From JBCBGF01 sp039193455 (GTDB lineage: Bacteria > Pseudomonadota > Alphaproteobacteria > Rhodobacterales > Rhodobacteraceae), in contig JBCCWO010000002.1 of assembly GCA_039193455.1 (NCBI GenBank), forward strand, positions 124,001 through 188,000: a stretch of 64,000 bases of DNA. Reading direction: 5' to 3'. The position numbers were made by a program, and so were the translations under genes. Shown here one piece after another: positions 41,776 to 49,975 of the stretch (its first letter is position 1; each line of letters starts with the position of its first letter). The notes under the pieces were generated by a model. That model made no database searches. It saw only the letters and a program-made list of their open reading frames with translations, and had not been told where the DNA came from.

Positions 41776-41815
41776 CGCTGTGTCATTTGGCTCCGTAACC
41801 CTGCGCGCAACTGCC

Positions 41816-41845
41816 TTGCGCTGGCGCGACCGTTAGCGTTATCAG
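41816..41845 (+). promoter_or_regulatory. Candidate pyruvate kinase promoter
   Basis: TTGCGC at 41816-41821 and TATCAG at 41840-41845 are separated by 18 bp in the divergent region, about 54 bp before the pyk ATG. This is a by-eye match only. Confidence 0.3.
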
Positions 41846-41898
41846 TCGTAACGCATGCGGCGCTCAAAACGCGGCGGACCAATGGGGAATAGGGCAGA

Positions 41899-43344
41899 AT
41901 GAGACGCCTTCGCAACGTTAAGATCGTCGCAACGCTGGGACCTGCATCCAGCGACTATGACACCATCCGGGCGCTGTTTGACGCGGGCGCCGATGTGTTT
42001 CGCCTGAACATGAGCCATGGTGAGCATGCCGAGATCGGCGAACGCCACCGGATCATCCGCCAGGTTGAGGCCGATGTGGGCCGCCCGATTGCCATTCTGG
42101 CCGACCTTCAGGGGCCGAAACTGCGGGTCGGCAGTTTTGCAAAAGGCGCCGAAGAGCTTGCGATTGGTCAAGACTTCCGGCTTGATCTTGACCCGTCCGA
42201 AGGCGATGCGACGCGTGTGTGCCTGCCGCACCGCGAAATCTTTGATGCGCTGGAACCGGGTGCGTCGCTCTTGATCAATGACGGGAAGATCCGGCTTAAG
42301 GTCACCGAGTGTGGTGCTGATTTTGCGAACTGCACCGTCACCGTGGGCGGCACGATTTCGAACCGCAAGGGCGTGAACGTGCCCGACGTGGTGCTGCCGC
42401 TGGCGGCCCTATCGGACAAGGACCGCAACGATCTTGAGTTTGTGTGCGCGCTGGGCGTCGACTGGCTGGCGCTGTCCTTTGTCCAACGCGCCGCCGATGT
42501 GACCGAAGCGCGCGATCTGGCCGCCGGGCGCGCGGCGATCCTGTCAAAGATCGAAAAACCCGCTGCGGTCGCCTCGTTCGACGAAATTCTAGCCGTATCG
42601 GATGGCATCATGGTGGCGCGTGGCGACCTCGGCGTGGAGCTGCCGGTGCAGAACGTGCCGCCGATCCAGAAGCGGCTGGTGCGCAAATGCCGTGCGGTTG
42701 CCAAGCCCGTCATCGTGGCGACCCAGATGCTTGAATCGATGATCGAGAGCCCGATGCCCACCCGGGCCGAGGTGTCGGACGTGGCCGCCGCGATCTATGA
42801 AGGCGCCGATGCGGTGATGCTGTCGGCGGAATCCGCGGCGGGGGCCTATCCGATCGAGGCGGTGACCACAATGAACGCCGTCGCGGTCGAGGTGGAAAGC
42901 GATCCCACCTACCGCGACGTGACCGCCGCGAGCCGCGGCGGCAAGCGCGAAACCACCGCCGACGGCATCGTCGTCGCCGCGCGCGAGATCGCCGAAACCA
43001 CCGATATCAAGGCGATCTGCTGCTTTTCGCAGTCGGGCACCACCGCCCGCCTGATCGCCCGCGAACGGCCCAGCAAGCCGATCATCGCGATGACCCACCT
43101 GCCCGGCAGCGCGCGGCAGCTTGTGCTGACCTGGGGGCTGCACTGGGTGATCGTGCCGCAGCTGGAGCGCTTCAAACAGGCGGTGGTCAATTCGGCCCGT
43201 GCGGCGCTGGCCGACGACTTTGCCGAGACCGAGGATCAGATCCTTGTCATCGCCGGTGTGCCCTTCAACGTGCCGGGGTCGACCAACATCCTGCGGGTCG
43301 CGCCGTGCGAGGAAAGATTGATTTACGCGACCGATCCCGAGTAG
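41899..43344 (+). CDS. pyk: Pyruvate kinase
   Basis: The 481-residue enzyme converts phosphoenolpyruvate and ADP to pyruvate and ATP. Visible signatures are KIVATLGPASSDYDTI at the N terminus, ILADLQGPKLR and the active-site ILSKIEKPAAV. MVARGDLGVELPVQNVPPIQK carries the metal-binding acidic residues. A B domain lies between residues about 70 and 165. The C-terminal allosteric domain (AICCFSQSGTTARLIARERP) is complete. A simple glycolytic housekeeping gene with nothing odd in sequence. It follows its own promoter region, divergent from the amidohydrolase gene. Confidence 0.97.
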   Translation: MRRLRNVKIVATLGPASSDYDTIRALFDAGADVFRLNMSHGEHAEIGERHRIIRQVEADVGRPIAILADLQGPKLRVGSFAKGAEELAIGQDFRLDLDPSEGDATRVCLPHREIFDALEPGASLLINDGKIRLKVTECGADFANCTVTVGGTISNRKGVNVPDVVLPLAALSDKDRNDLEFVCALGVDWLALSFVQRAADVTEARDLAAGRAAILSKIEKPAAVASFDEILAVSDGIMVARGDLGVELPVQNVPPIQKRLVRKCRAVAKPVIVATQMLESMIESPMPTRAEVSDVAAAIYEGADAVMLSAESAAGAYPIEAVTTMNAVAVEVESDPTYRDVTAASRGGKRETTADGIVVAAREIAETTDIKAICCFSQSGTTARLIARERPSKPIIAMTHLPGSARQLVLTWGLHWVIVPQLERFKQAVVNSARAALADDFAETEDQILVIAGVPFNVPGSTNILRVAPCEERLIYATDPE

Positions 43345-43377
43345 GACCTTCGCCATTGGTGTTGCGAAGAGGCGCGT

Positions 43378-43608
43378 TTGGATCCCGATCTTCTCATTTT
43401 CATTGGAACGCTCTGCGTTTTGGGTGCCTGCGGATTGACCGTATCGGTCTTTTCTTCGTCTGACCGTTCGTTCCGTCCTGTGATCGCGCTGCTGTTTCTG
43501 GGCTTTGGCTGCATCGTCTATGCCGTCCAGACCAGCCCGCTGGGCTATACGATGGCCGATCTGCCCGACATTTTCCTGCGTGCGATGCGCGGGCTCTTCG
43601 GCGCCTGA
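43378..43608 (+). CDS. Small two-helix membrane protein
   Basis: A 76-residue protein with two hydrophobic helices, LLIFIGTLCVLGACGLTVSVF and FRPVIALLFLGFGCIVYAV (each shown in part). A short tail follows, MADLPDIFLRAMRGLFG. The start is TTG at 43378 with AGAGG five bases upstream. It lies 33 bp after pyk on the same strand and may be co-transcribed with it. No family or function is recognised; it resembles short unannotated membrane proteins of Rhodobacteraceae. Confidence 0.6.
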   Translation: MDPDLLIFIGTLCVLGACGLTVSVFSSSDRSFRPVIALLFLGFGCIVYAVQTSPLGYTMADLPDIFLRAMRGLFGA

Positions 43609-43627
43609 CGCGACCACCATTTCCCCC

Positions 43628-43656
43628 TTGCGTGATCGGGCCGCCGCCCCTATACG
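43628..43656 (+). promoter_or_regulatory. Candidate rpmI-rplT promoter
   Basis: TTGCGT at 43628-43633 and TATACG at 43651-43656 are 17 bp apart, the optimal sigma-70 spacing. They lie about 74 bp before the rpmI start. No infC gene precedes rpmI here, so a promoter at this position is expected. Confidence 0.45.
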
Positions 43657-43730
43657 ACGCGCCTTGATATCGCGTGGCCGGCCCAAGTGGCATGCCGAGT
43701 CGCGCGCGCACCGACCGATAGGAGACGGAA

Positions 43731-43931
43731 ATGCCCAAGATGAAGACGAAATCGAGCGCCAAGAAGCGCTTTAAGGTGACGGCGACCGGCAAGGTTGTCA
43801 GCGCCCAGGCCGGCAAGCGCCACGGCATGATCAAGCGCACCAACAAGTTCATCCGCAATGCGCGTGGCACCACCACGCTCAGCGCCCCTGACGCCAAGAT
43901 CGTCAAGGGCTACATGCCCTACGACCGCTAA
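43731..43931 (+). CDS. rpmI: 50S ribosomal protein L35
   Basis: The 66-residue protein is highly basic and matches L35: MPKMKTKSSAKKRFKVT at the start and HGMIKRTNKFIRN in the middle. It binds 23S rRNA in the large subunit. GGAG lies about 8 bases before the ATG. It forms the usual rpmI-rplT pair, followed by pheST, but infC is not adjacent here. Length and sequence are normal. Confidence 0.97.
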   Translation: MPKMKTKSSAKKRFKVTATGKVVSAQAGKRHGMIKRTNKFIRNARGTTTLSAPDAKIVKGYMPYDR

Positions 43932-43943
43932 GGAGGACCAAGC

Positions 43944-44306
43944 ATGTCGAGAGTTACCTCCGGTAAGGTCACCCACGCCCGCCACAAGAAGGTCATCAAG
44001 GCCGCCAAAGGCTATTACGGGCGCCGTTCGAACGCGTTCCGCACCGCGACGCAGGCCGTCGACAAGGCGAACCAGTACGCCACGCGCGACCGCAAGAACC
44101 GCAAGCGCAACTTCCGCGCGCTATGGATCCAGCGGATCAACGCCGCCGTGCGCGCCCATGACGAGGCGCTGACCTATTCGCGTTTCATCAACGGCCTGTC
44201 GCTGGCCGGGATCGAGGTCGACCGCAAGGTTCTGGCCGATCTCGCCGTGAACGAGCCCGAGGCGTTTACAGCCATCGTCGATAAGGCGAAGGCCGCGCTC
44301 GCGTAA
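43944..44306 (+). CDS. rplT: 50S ribosomal protein L20
   Basis: This 120-residue basic protein has the L20 signature HARHKKVIKAAKGYYGRRSN (split) and RDRKNRKRNFRALWIQRINA, with a C-terminal domain around SLAGIEVDRKVLADLA. It is an early assembly protein of the 50S subunit and in some bacteria represses its own operon. A strong AAGGAGG precedes the ATG, 12 bp after rpmI. A hairpin follows its stop. Confidence 0.97.
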   Translation: MSRVTSGKVTHARHKKVIKAAKGYYGRRSNAFRTATQAVDKANQYATRDRKNRKRNFRALWIQRINAAVRAHDEALTYSRFINGLSLAGIEVDRKVLADLAVNEPEAFTAIVDKAKAALA

Positions 44307-44334
44307 CACCGTCCGATACCGGACACGATTTATG

Positions 44335-44367
44335 GAAGCCGCGGACCTGTGAAGGTCTCGCGGCTTC
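44335..44367 (+). terminator. Hairpin after rplT
   Basis: GAAGCCGCGGACC at 44335-44347 pairs with GGTCTCGCGGCTTC at 44354-44367, 13 base pairs with one bulged T. It is followed by TTGTGCTTTC rather than a clean T-run. It may end rpmI-rplT transcripts or attenuate into pheS. No phenylalanine-rich leader peptide was found. Confidence 0.55.
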
Positions 44368-44379
44368 TTGTGCTTTCGG

Positions 44380-44399
44380 GCCCTGCTTTGTAGCAGGGC
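44380..44399 (+). terminator. Second hairpin before pheS
   Basis: GCCCTGC at 44380-44386 pairs perfectly with GCAGGGC at 44393-44399 around TTTGTA. It lies 25 bp before the pheS start and 12 bp after the first hairpin. It could influence pheS translation; no T-run follows. Confidence 0.4.
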
Positions 44400-44424
44400 G
44401 CTAAGAAATCCAAGGGGGTCCTTG

Positions 44425-45498
44425 ATGGACGATCTGAGGCAGAAATATCTGGGCGCGATTGCCGAGGCGGGCGACGAGGACGCGATTGAATCGCTGCGCG
44501 TGCAGGCCGTGGGCAAGAAGGGCGAGATCAGCCTGAAGATGCGCGAACTGGGCAAGATGACGCCCGAGGAACGCCAGGTGGCCGGGCCTGCGCTGAACGC
44601 ACTGAAGGATGAGATCAATGCCGCGCTGACGGCCAAGAAATCGGCCCTGGCCGACGCCGCGCTGGACGAGCGGCTGAAGGGCGAATGGCTTGATGTGACG
44701 CTGCCCGCGCGCACGCGCGGCATGGGCACGATCCACCCCGTCAGCCAGGTCAGCGACGAGGTCACCGCGATCTTCGCCGACATGGGCTTTGCCGTGGCCG
44801 AGGGGCCGCAGGTGGAAAGCGACTGGCACAATTTCGACGCGCTCAACATCCCCGACCATCACCCCGCCCGGGGCGAGATGGACACGTTCTATATGCACCG
44901 CGCCGAGGGCGACAATCGCCCGCCCCACGTGCTGCGCACCCATACCTCGCCCGTGCAGATCCGGTCGATGGAGCTGCAGGGCGCGCCCCTGCGCGTGATC
45001 TGCCCCGGCCGCGTCTACCGCGCGGACTACGACCAGACGCATACCCCGATGTTCCACCAGGTCGAGGGGCTGGCGATCGACACCGATATCTCGATGGCGA
45101 ACCTCAAATGGGTGCTGGAAGAGTTCGTGAAGGCCTATTTCGAGGTCGATTACGTCGACCTGCGCTTCCGCGCCTCGCACTTCCCATTCACCGAACCGTC
45201 GGCCGAGGTCGACATCCGCTGTTCGTGGGAAGGCGGGCAGTTGAAGGTGGGCGAGGGCGACGACTGGCTGGAGATCCTCGGCTCCGGCATGGTCCATCCC
45301 AAGGTGCTGGAGGCCGGGAAGATCGACCCGAGTGTCTATCAGGGCTTTGCCTTTGGGATGGGCATCGACCGGATCGCGATGCTGAAATACGGGATCCCGG
45401 ACCTGCGGGCGTTCTTCGACAGCGATCTACGGTGGCTGCGGCACTACGGCTTCAGCGCGCTGGATCAGCCGACGTTGCAGGGGGGTCTCAGCCGATGA
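44425..45498 (+). CDS. pheS: Phenylalanine--tRNA ligase alpha subunit
   Basis: The 357-residue subunit has an N-terminal coiled coil (residues 1-85) and the class II catalytic core. Segments include FDALNIPDHHPARGEMDTFY (in part), RTHTSPVQIRSM for motif 2, and GFAFGMGIDRIAMLKYGIPDLR for motif 3 near the end. With PheT it forms the alpha2beta2 enzyme that charges tRNA-Phe. ATG at 44425 has GGGGG about 5 to 7 bases upstream; a longer form from 44368 lies in the hairpin region. The gap to pheT is unusually structured. Confidence 0.96.
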   Translation: MDDLRQKYLGAIAEAGDEDAIESLRVQAVGKKGEISLKMRELGKMTPEERQVAGPALNALKDEINAALTAKKSALADAALDERLKGEWLDVTLPARTRGMGTIHPVSQVSDEVTAIFADMGFAVAEGPQVESDWHNFDALNIPDHHPARGEMDTFYMHRAEGDNRPPHVLRTHTSPVQIRSMELQGAPLRVICPGRVYRADYDQTHTPMFHQVEGLAIDTDISMANLKWVLEEFVKAYFEVDYVDLRFRASHFPFTEPSAEVDIRCSWEGGQLKVGEGDDWLEILGSGMVHPKVLEAGKIDPSVYQGFAFGMGIDRIAMLKYGIPDLRAFFDSDLRWLRHYGFSALDQPTLQGGLSR

Positions 45499-45516
45499 CC
45501 TTCAGCGATAGCACCC

Positions 45517-45600
45517 GCGGGGCGTCAGCCCCGCATCGCGCCCGACCCGCCCCCCAGGGCGGGCGCGATACCGCACCCACCCTCGGGTCGGGCGCGATGC
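45517..45600. repeat. Nested inverted repeats in the pheS-pheT spacer
   Basis: Three structures lie in the 124-bp spacer. GCGGGGC/GCCCCGC form a hairpin at 45517-45534. A 16-base arm, 45533-45548, is the exact reverse complement of 45585-45600. Its inner ATCGCGCCCG can instead pair with CGGGCGCGAT at 45560-45569. The two pairings of the first arm exclude each other. Confidence 0.7.
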
Positions 45601-45622
45601 TCAGTACTCTGCAGGTGGCGAC

Positions 45623-48022
45623 ATGAAATTCACCCTCTCCTGGCTCAAAACCCATCTCGACACCACCGCCAGCGTGGATGAGATCGCCGAGACGCTGACG
45701 GACCTCGGGCTGGAGGTCGAAGGCATCGAAAATCCGCTGGAGCGGCTGAAGGATTTTACCATCGGCAAGGTGCTCAGCGCCGAGAAGCATCCCGATGCCG
45801 ACCGGCTGCGTGTCTGTCAGGTCGCCACCGATCAGGGCGAGAAGCAGATCATCTGCGGCGCGCCCAATGCGCGGGCGGGGATCACGGTCGTCGTGGCGCA
45901 TCCCGGCGTCTACGTGCCCGGCATCGACACCACCATCGGCGTGGGCAAGATCCGCGGGATCGAGAGCCATGGGATGATGGCCTCGGAACGCGAGATGGAG
46001 CTGTCGGACGAGCATTCCGGCATCATCGAACTGCCCTCGGGCGAGGTGGGCGAGCGCTTTGTCGACTGGCTGGCCGCGAACGACCCCGCCAAGGCCGACC
46101 CGGTGATCGAGATCGCGATCACGCCGAACCGGCAGGATGCGCTGGGCGTCCACGGCATCGCGCGCGATCTGGCGGCGCGGGGGCTGGGGACGCTGAAGCC
46201 GCTGGAGATTGCGGCGGTGCCGGGTGTTTTTGAGAGCCCGATCAAGGTGACCATCGACGATGAGTTGAAGGCGGTGGGCTGCCCCCACTTCACGGGCCGG
46301 GTGATCCGCGGCGTGAAGAACGGCCCCTCGCCCCAGTGGCTGCAGGACCGGCTGAAGGCCATCGGGCTGCGTCCGATCTCGGCGCTGGTGGACATCACCA
46401 ACTTCTTCACCTTTGACCAGAACCGCCCGCTGCACGTCTTCGATGCGGACATTGTGAAGGGCGGGCTGCGCATTCATCCGGCACAGGGCGGTGAGACGAT
46501 CATGGCGCTCGATGACAAGGAATACACGTTCCAGCCGGGCATGATGGTGATCTCGGACCACGCTGGGCCCGAGAGCATCGCGGGCGTGATGGGCGGGGCC
46601 CATTCGGGCTGCACCGAGGACACGGTGAATGTCTTCGTCGAAAGCGCCTATTGGGATCCGGTGACGATTGCCCGGACGGGGCGGGCGCTGAAGGTCAACT
46701 CGGACGCCAAGTACCGGTTCGAGCGCGGCGTGGACCCCGCGCATACCCTGCCGGGGCTGGAGGCCGCGACGGCGATGATCCTTGAGCTGTGCGGGGGTGA
46801 GGCGTCTGAGGTTGTGTCCGACGGCGCGCCGATCGATATGACCCGCGCCTACCGGCTCGACACCGATCACGTGCAGTCGCTTGTCGGCATGTCGATCCCG
46901 GCAGCCGAACAGAAGGCGACGCTTGAGGCGCTGGGCTTTACGCTTGACGGTGACATGGCGACCCCGCCCACCTGGCGGCACGATGTGCTGGGCGAGGCTG
47001 ACCTTGTGGAAGAGGTGGCCCGCATCGCTTCGCTCACCAAGCTCAAGGCGCGGCCGATGCCGCGCAAGACCGTGGGCGTGCCGAAACCGATCCTGACGCC
47101 CCTGCAACGCCGCGAATCCATCGCGCGACGGACGGCGGCGGCGCTGGGCTACAATGAATGCGTGACCTACAGCTTCATTGATGAGCCCACGGCGCGGCTC
47201 TTTTCCGGTGGTGAGGATGCGACGCGGCTGGAAAACCCGATCTCGTCGGAGATGAGCCACATGCGCCCGGCGATCCTGCCCGGTCTGTTGCAGGCCGCCG
47301 CCCGGAACCAGGCGCGCGGTTTCATGGACCTCGCGCTGTTCGAGGTGGGCCCCGCCTTCCACGGCGGCGAGCCGGAAGAGCAGCATTTGCAGGTCTGCGG
47401 TCTGCTGGTGGGCCGGTCGGGCCCCAAGGATGTGCATGGCGAGATGCGGCCCGTCGATGTCTACGACGCCAAGGCCGATGCCCAGGCGATCCTGTCGGCG
47501 ATCGGCGCCCCCGCCAAGGCGCAAATCCTGCGCGGTGCGCGCGAATGGTGGCATCCGGGGCGGCACGGGATGGTGTGCCTTGATCCGAAAAAGGTGCTGG
47601 GCGTCTTTGGTGAGCTTCACCCCCGCATCCTGGCCGCGATGGACGTCAAAGGCCCGGCCGTGGGCTTTACGCTCTGGCCGCAGGAAATCCCCGCCGCCCG
47701 CGCCACTGGGGCCACCCGCCCCGCGCTGACGCTGAACGCTCTGCAGGCGGTCGAACGCGACTATGCCTTTGTCGTCGATGCGGATGTCGAGGCGCTGAAC
47801 GTCGTGAACGCCGCCGCCGGGGCAGACAAAGCGCTGATCGAGGACGTGCGCGTGTTCGATGAGTTCATCGGCGGATCGCTCGGCGAGGGGAAGAAATCGC
47901 TGGCGATCACTGTGCGGATGCAGCCGACGGAAAAGACGCTGACCGAGAAGGATATCGAGGCGGTGTCGGCGAAGATCGTCGAAAAGGTCGGCAAGGCGAC
48001 GGGTGGGACGCTGCGCGGCTAA
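45623..48022 (+). CDS. pheT: Phenylalanine--tRNA ligase beta subunit
   Basis: The 799-residue subunit shows the full bacterial domain order. There is a tRNA-binding OB domain (residues about 40-150, LRVCQVATDQGEKQIICGAPN in part), B3/B4 editing with GPSPQWLQDRLKAIGLRPIS, and B5 with LPGLEAATAMILELCGG. A catalytic-like core and a C-terminal ferredoxin-fold anticodon-binding domain (SLAITVRMQPTEKTLTEKDIE) complete it. It partners PheS. The ATG at 45623 follows GGTGGCGAC, a weak ribosome site, after the repeat-rich spacer. No anomaly in the coding sequence. Confidence 0.96.
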   Translation: MKFTLSWLKTHLDTTASVDEIAETLTDLGLEVEGIENPLERLKDFTIGKVLSAEKHPDADRLRVCQVATDQGEKQIICGAPNARAGITVVVAHPGVYVPGIDTTIGVGKIRGIESHGMMASEREMELSDEHSGIIELPSGEVGERFVDWLAANDPAKADPVIEIAITPNRQDALGVHGIARDLAARGLGTLKPLEIAAVPGVFESPIKVTIDDELKAVGCPHFTGRVIRGVKNGPSPQWLQDRLKAIGLRPISALVDITNFFTFDQNRPLHVFDADIVKGGLRIHPAQGGETIMALDDKEYTFQPGMMVISDHAGPESIAGVMGGAHSGCTEDTVNVFVESAYWDPVTIARTGRALKVNSDAKYRFERGVDPAHTLPGLEAATAMILELCGGEASEVVSDGAPIDMTRAYRLDTDHVQSLVGMSIPAAEQKATLEALGFTLDGDMATPPTWRHDVLGEADLVEEVARIASLTKLKARPMPRKTVGVPKPILTPLQRRESIARRTAAALGYNECVTYSFIDEPTARLFSGGEDATRLENPISSEMSHMRPAILPGLLQAAARNQARGFMDLALFEVGPAFHGGEPEEQHLQVCGLLVGRSGPKDVHGEMRPVDVYDAKADAQAILSAIGAPAKAQILRGAREWWHPGRHGMVCLDPKKVLGVFGELHPRILAAMDVKGPAVGFTLWPQEIPAARATGATRPALTLNALQAVERDYAFVVDADVEALNVVNAAAGADKALIEDVRVFDEFIGGSLGEGKKSLAITVRMQPTEKTLTEKDIEAVSAKIVEKVGKATGGTLRG

Positions 48023-48042
48023 CCCCTTGATCCGAATCGGGA

Positions 48043-48064
48043 AAGGCGGTAATCGAGCCGCCTT
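48043..48064 (+). terminator. Hairpin after pheT
   Basis: AAGGCGG at 48043-48049 pairs with CCGCCTT at 48058-48064 around an 8-base loop. It lies 20 bp after the pheT stop. Only two T residues follow directly, so it is a moderate terminator candidate. Confidence 0.5.
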
Positions 48065-48185
48065 GCAATCAACGGAGTCGGACCAATGCGTGTCCTGAAC
48101 ATTCCATGGCAGCGGCAGAGTAAGCCGCACTAGATTGCCCGCGGACACCGCTCCACGGGCGCACGATGCTCTGTGGAATGGTTCC

Positions 48186-49166
48186 ATGACACCCGAAGAT
48201 ATCTCCCTGATCCGGCAGGTTCTGCCGGAGACGATGACGTTTCATCACTATCCCGACCGGCAAAGCCCATGGCTTTTGGCCAATGCGATGCCGGGCGATA
48301 TGCCTGTGCGCACGCTGCGCCAGGGCCCGTTGGCGCGGTTCCTGGATCGCCCGCTGTTCAAGCCCGTTGTGGCAGGGTGCGGCGGCATGCTGCGTCAGCG
48401 CGATCTGATCGCGGTCGCCCATGCCGGGCGCGCGATGCAGATCGGTGGTCTCTCCGCCGGTGCCCTTTCGGCGCTCGATGTGGCCTATGCCAGCACGTGG
48501 CGCGATTATGAGCTGAGCTTCACCAGCTGGGGCACCGGCCGCGACTGGGCCTGGGAACAGGTCAGCCGGAAGGGTGGCAACCTGGTGATGCAGCTTGGAT
48601 TCCCGTCGGAGCACGCGGCGATCCTTGGCCGCCATTTCAGCGCGCCGGTGCGTAAGGACTTCGAATACGCCGATCACCCGATCCGGGAGGCGGGGCGGCC
48701 CACTTTGGCCTGGGTGCGGCTTGATATTGATCTCGAAACCGGCGCCGCGCTGGTCGAAGAAGTTCAGAGCGACTGGCTGCGGGAGGTGGCGGATCAGGCG
48801 GCGTATCTGCGCCGCCGCGATCCCAAATCGCGGCAGCTGAAGGCGTTGGAAAGCTATGCGGCCAAGCTGAGCAAGGCCTATGCGAAAGACTGGGCCAAGT
48901 CGGCCTTGTTGGCGGCCCTGATGTTGTTGGTCGACGAGTTCGCGGTGCGCGATATCTGGATGCACCAACCCGGGCCTGGGGCGGTGTTGAAAGATATCCG
49001 GTGGTCGCAGCCACCGCGCTCGCTCTACACCGATCTACCGAAATCCTTCGGATTCCGGCCGACGCATGACGTTCCCGCGTTCCTCGAACGCCCCTGCCGC
49101 AAGGCGCTCAAGCGGCTGCGCCAGCGCGGTGATCCTCTGTTCTGGCGCCTGCAACTGGGCGTGTGA
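48186..49166 (+). CDS. Conserved protein of unknown function with EVQSDW motif
   Basis: The 326-residue soluble protein has LAWVRLDIDLETGAALVEEVQSDWLREVADQA, given here in two parts around residue 190. LLVDEFAVRDIWMHQPGPGAVLK and a basic tail, KALKRLRQRGD, follow. The E(V/I)QSDW motif recalls large polyvalent phage proteins, where EIQSDWHQ is common; this similarity is from memory and local. The ATG at 48186 is the first reasonable start; a TTG at 48135 would add 17 residues. It stands alone after pheT. No function can be assigned. Confidence 0.72.
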   Translation: MTPEDISLIRQVLPETMTFHHYPDRQSPWLLANAMPGDMPVRTLRQGPLARFLDRPLFKPVVAGCGGMLRQRDLIAVAHAGRAMQIGGLSAGALSALDVAYASTWRDYELSFTSWGTGRDWAWEQVSRKGGNLVMQLGFPSEHAAILGRHFSAPVRKDFEYADHPIREAGRPTLAWVRLDIDLETGAALVEEVQSDWLREVADQAAYLRRRDPKSRQLKALESYAAKLSKAYAKDWAKSALLAALMLLVDEFAVRDIWMHQPGPGAVLKDIRWSQPPRSLYTDLPKSFGFRPTHDVPAFLERPCRKALKRLRQRGDPLFWRLQLGV

Positions 49167-49225
49167 GGCTGGTTCTCCCCCGTGCCTGTGCTAGGTCGGG
49201 GGAGAACAAGCAAAGGACCACCCCC

Positions 49226-49675
49226 ATGACCGTTACCGTCTACCTCTCCGGCGAAATCCACACCGACTGGCGTGAACAGATCACCGAAGGGGCGGCGGGG
49301 CTGGATGTGGCGTTCCACGGGCCCGTGACCGACCACGCGGCGTCAGACGATTGCGGGGTGGCGATCCTGGGGGCAGAGGACAACAAGTATTGGCACGATC
49401 ACAAAGGGGCCATGGTCAACGCGATTCGCACCCGGAAAGGGATCGAAGACGCCGATATCGTGGTTGTTCGCTTTGGCGAGAAGTACAAGCAGTGGAATGC
49501 CGCCTTTGACGCGGGCTATGCCGCGGCGCTGGGTAAATCGATCATCGTTCTGAACCCGCCCGAGCATCAGCATGCGCTGAAAGAAGTCCACGCCGCAGCG
49601 CTCGCCGTGGCCGAAGAGCCCCGGCAGGTGGTCGAGATCCTGCGCTATGTCCTGAGCGGAAGTTTGCCGAGCTAG
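49226..49675 (+). CDS. YtoQ family protein
   Basis: The 149-residue protein begins VTVYLSGEIHTDWREQI and contains ILGAEDNKYWHDHKGAMVNAIR and ADIVVVRFGEKYKQWNAAFDAGY (each in part). These match the YtoQ family, which has a nucleoside-2-deoxyribosyltransferase-like fold. No enzyme activity is established for YtoQ. The ATG at 49226 starts the family match; GAAC/AAGGA sequences precede it. It is 59 bp after the EVQSDW gene on the same strand. Confidence 0.85.
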   Translation: MTVTVYLSGEIHTDWREQITEGAAGLDVAFHGPVTDHAASDDCGVAILGAEDNKYWHDHKGAMVNAIRTRKGIEDADIVVVRFGEKYKQWNAAFDAGYAAALGKSIIVLNPPEHQHALKEVHAAALAVAEEPRQVVEILRYVLSGSLPS

Positions 49676-49975
49676 CGCCCCCAGAGCCCGCCGCGCGGGT
49701 ATTGTTCACGCATTGCAAGGCCGCGGTGTGGCGCCGTTCGGCCCCCTCCGGGCCGGTTTGCCCCCGCGGCTTCAACCCTCTGAAATACAGTTGAAATAAT
49801 TCTCTCAAAACCGGCTAAGCCCCGAATTTCACGCCCATTTTTCGCCAGTTTTGCGTTTCGCCGAAAAATACGATCCTGAAGATACCCCGGTATTGTCGGC
49901 CCCTGTCCCCATTGTCGCCCGATTTCGTTTCCATACGGGCCCCCGCTGGAGGGTAATGGTGAAGAAGGTTGTTAA
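49676..49975. other. 300-bp intergenic region before the LysR gene
   Basis: No gene is supported here. The first part has the short hairpin CCCGC/GCGGG at 49687-49699. The second half turns AT-richer. ATACC/GGTAT at 49882-49893 is a 12-bp inverted repeat about 83 bp before the LysR start and could be its operator. GGAGGG at 49956-49961 is too far for a good ribosome site. Confidence 0.5.

Noticed and set aside
44307..44424. Phenylalanine leader peptide before pheS
   Set aside because: The only short frame at the first hairpin has no run of Phe codons, so classic attenuation is not supported.
45488..48187. 899-codon open frame on the minus strand across pheT
   Set aside because: Antisense to a certain pheT gene, and composition is typical of a shadow frame in high-GC DNA.
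49676..49820. Short minus-strand coding frame in the ytoQ-lysR gap
   Set aside because: Low-complexity Arg/Ala/Gly composition, no start signal and no family resemblance.
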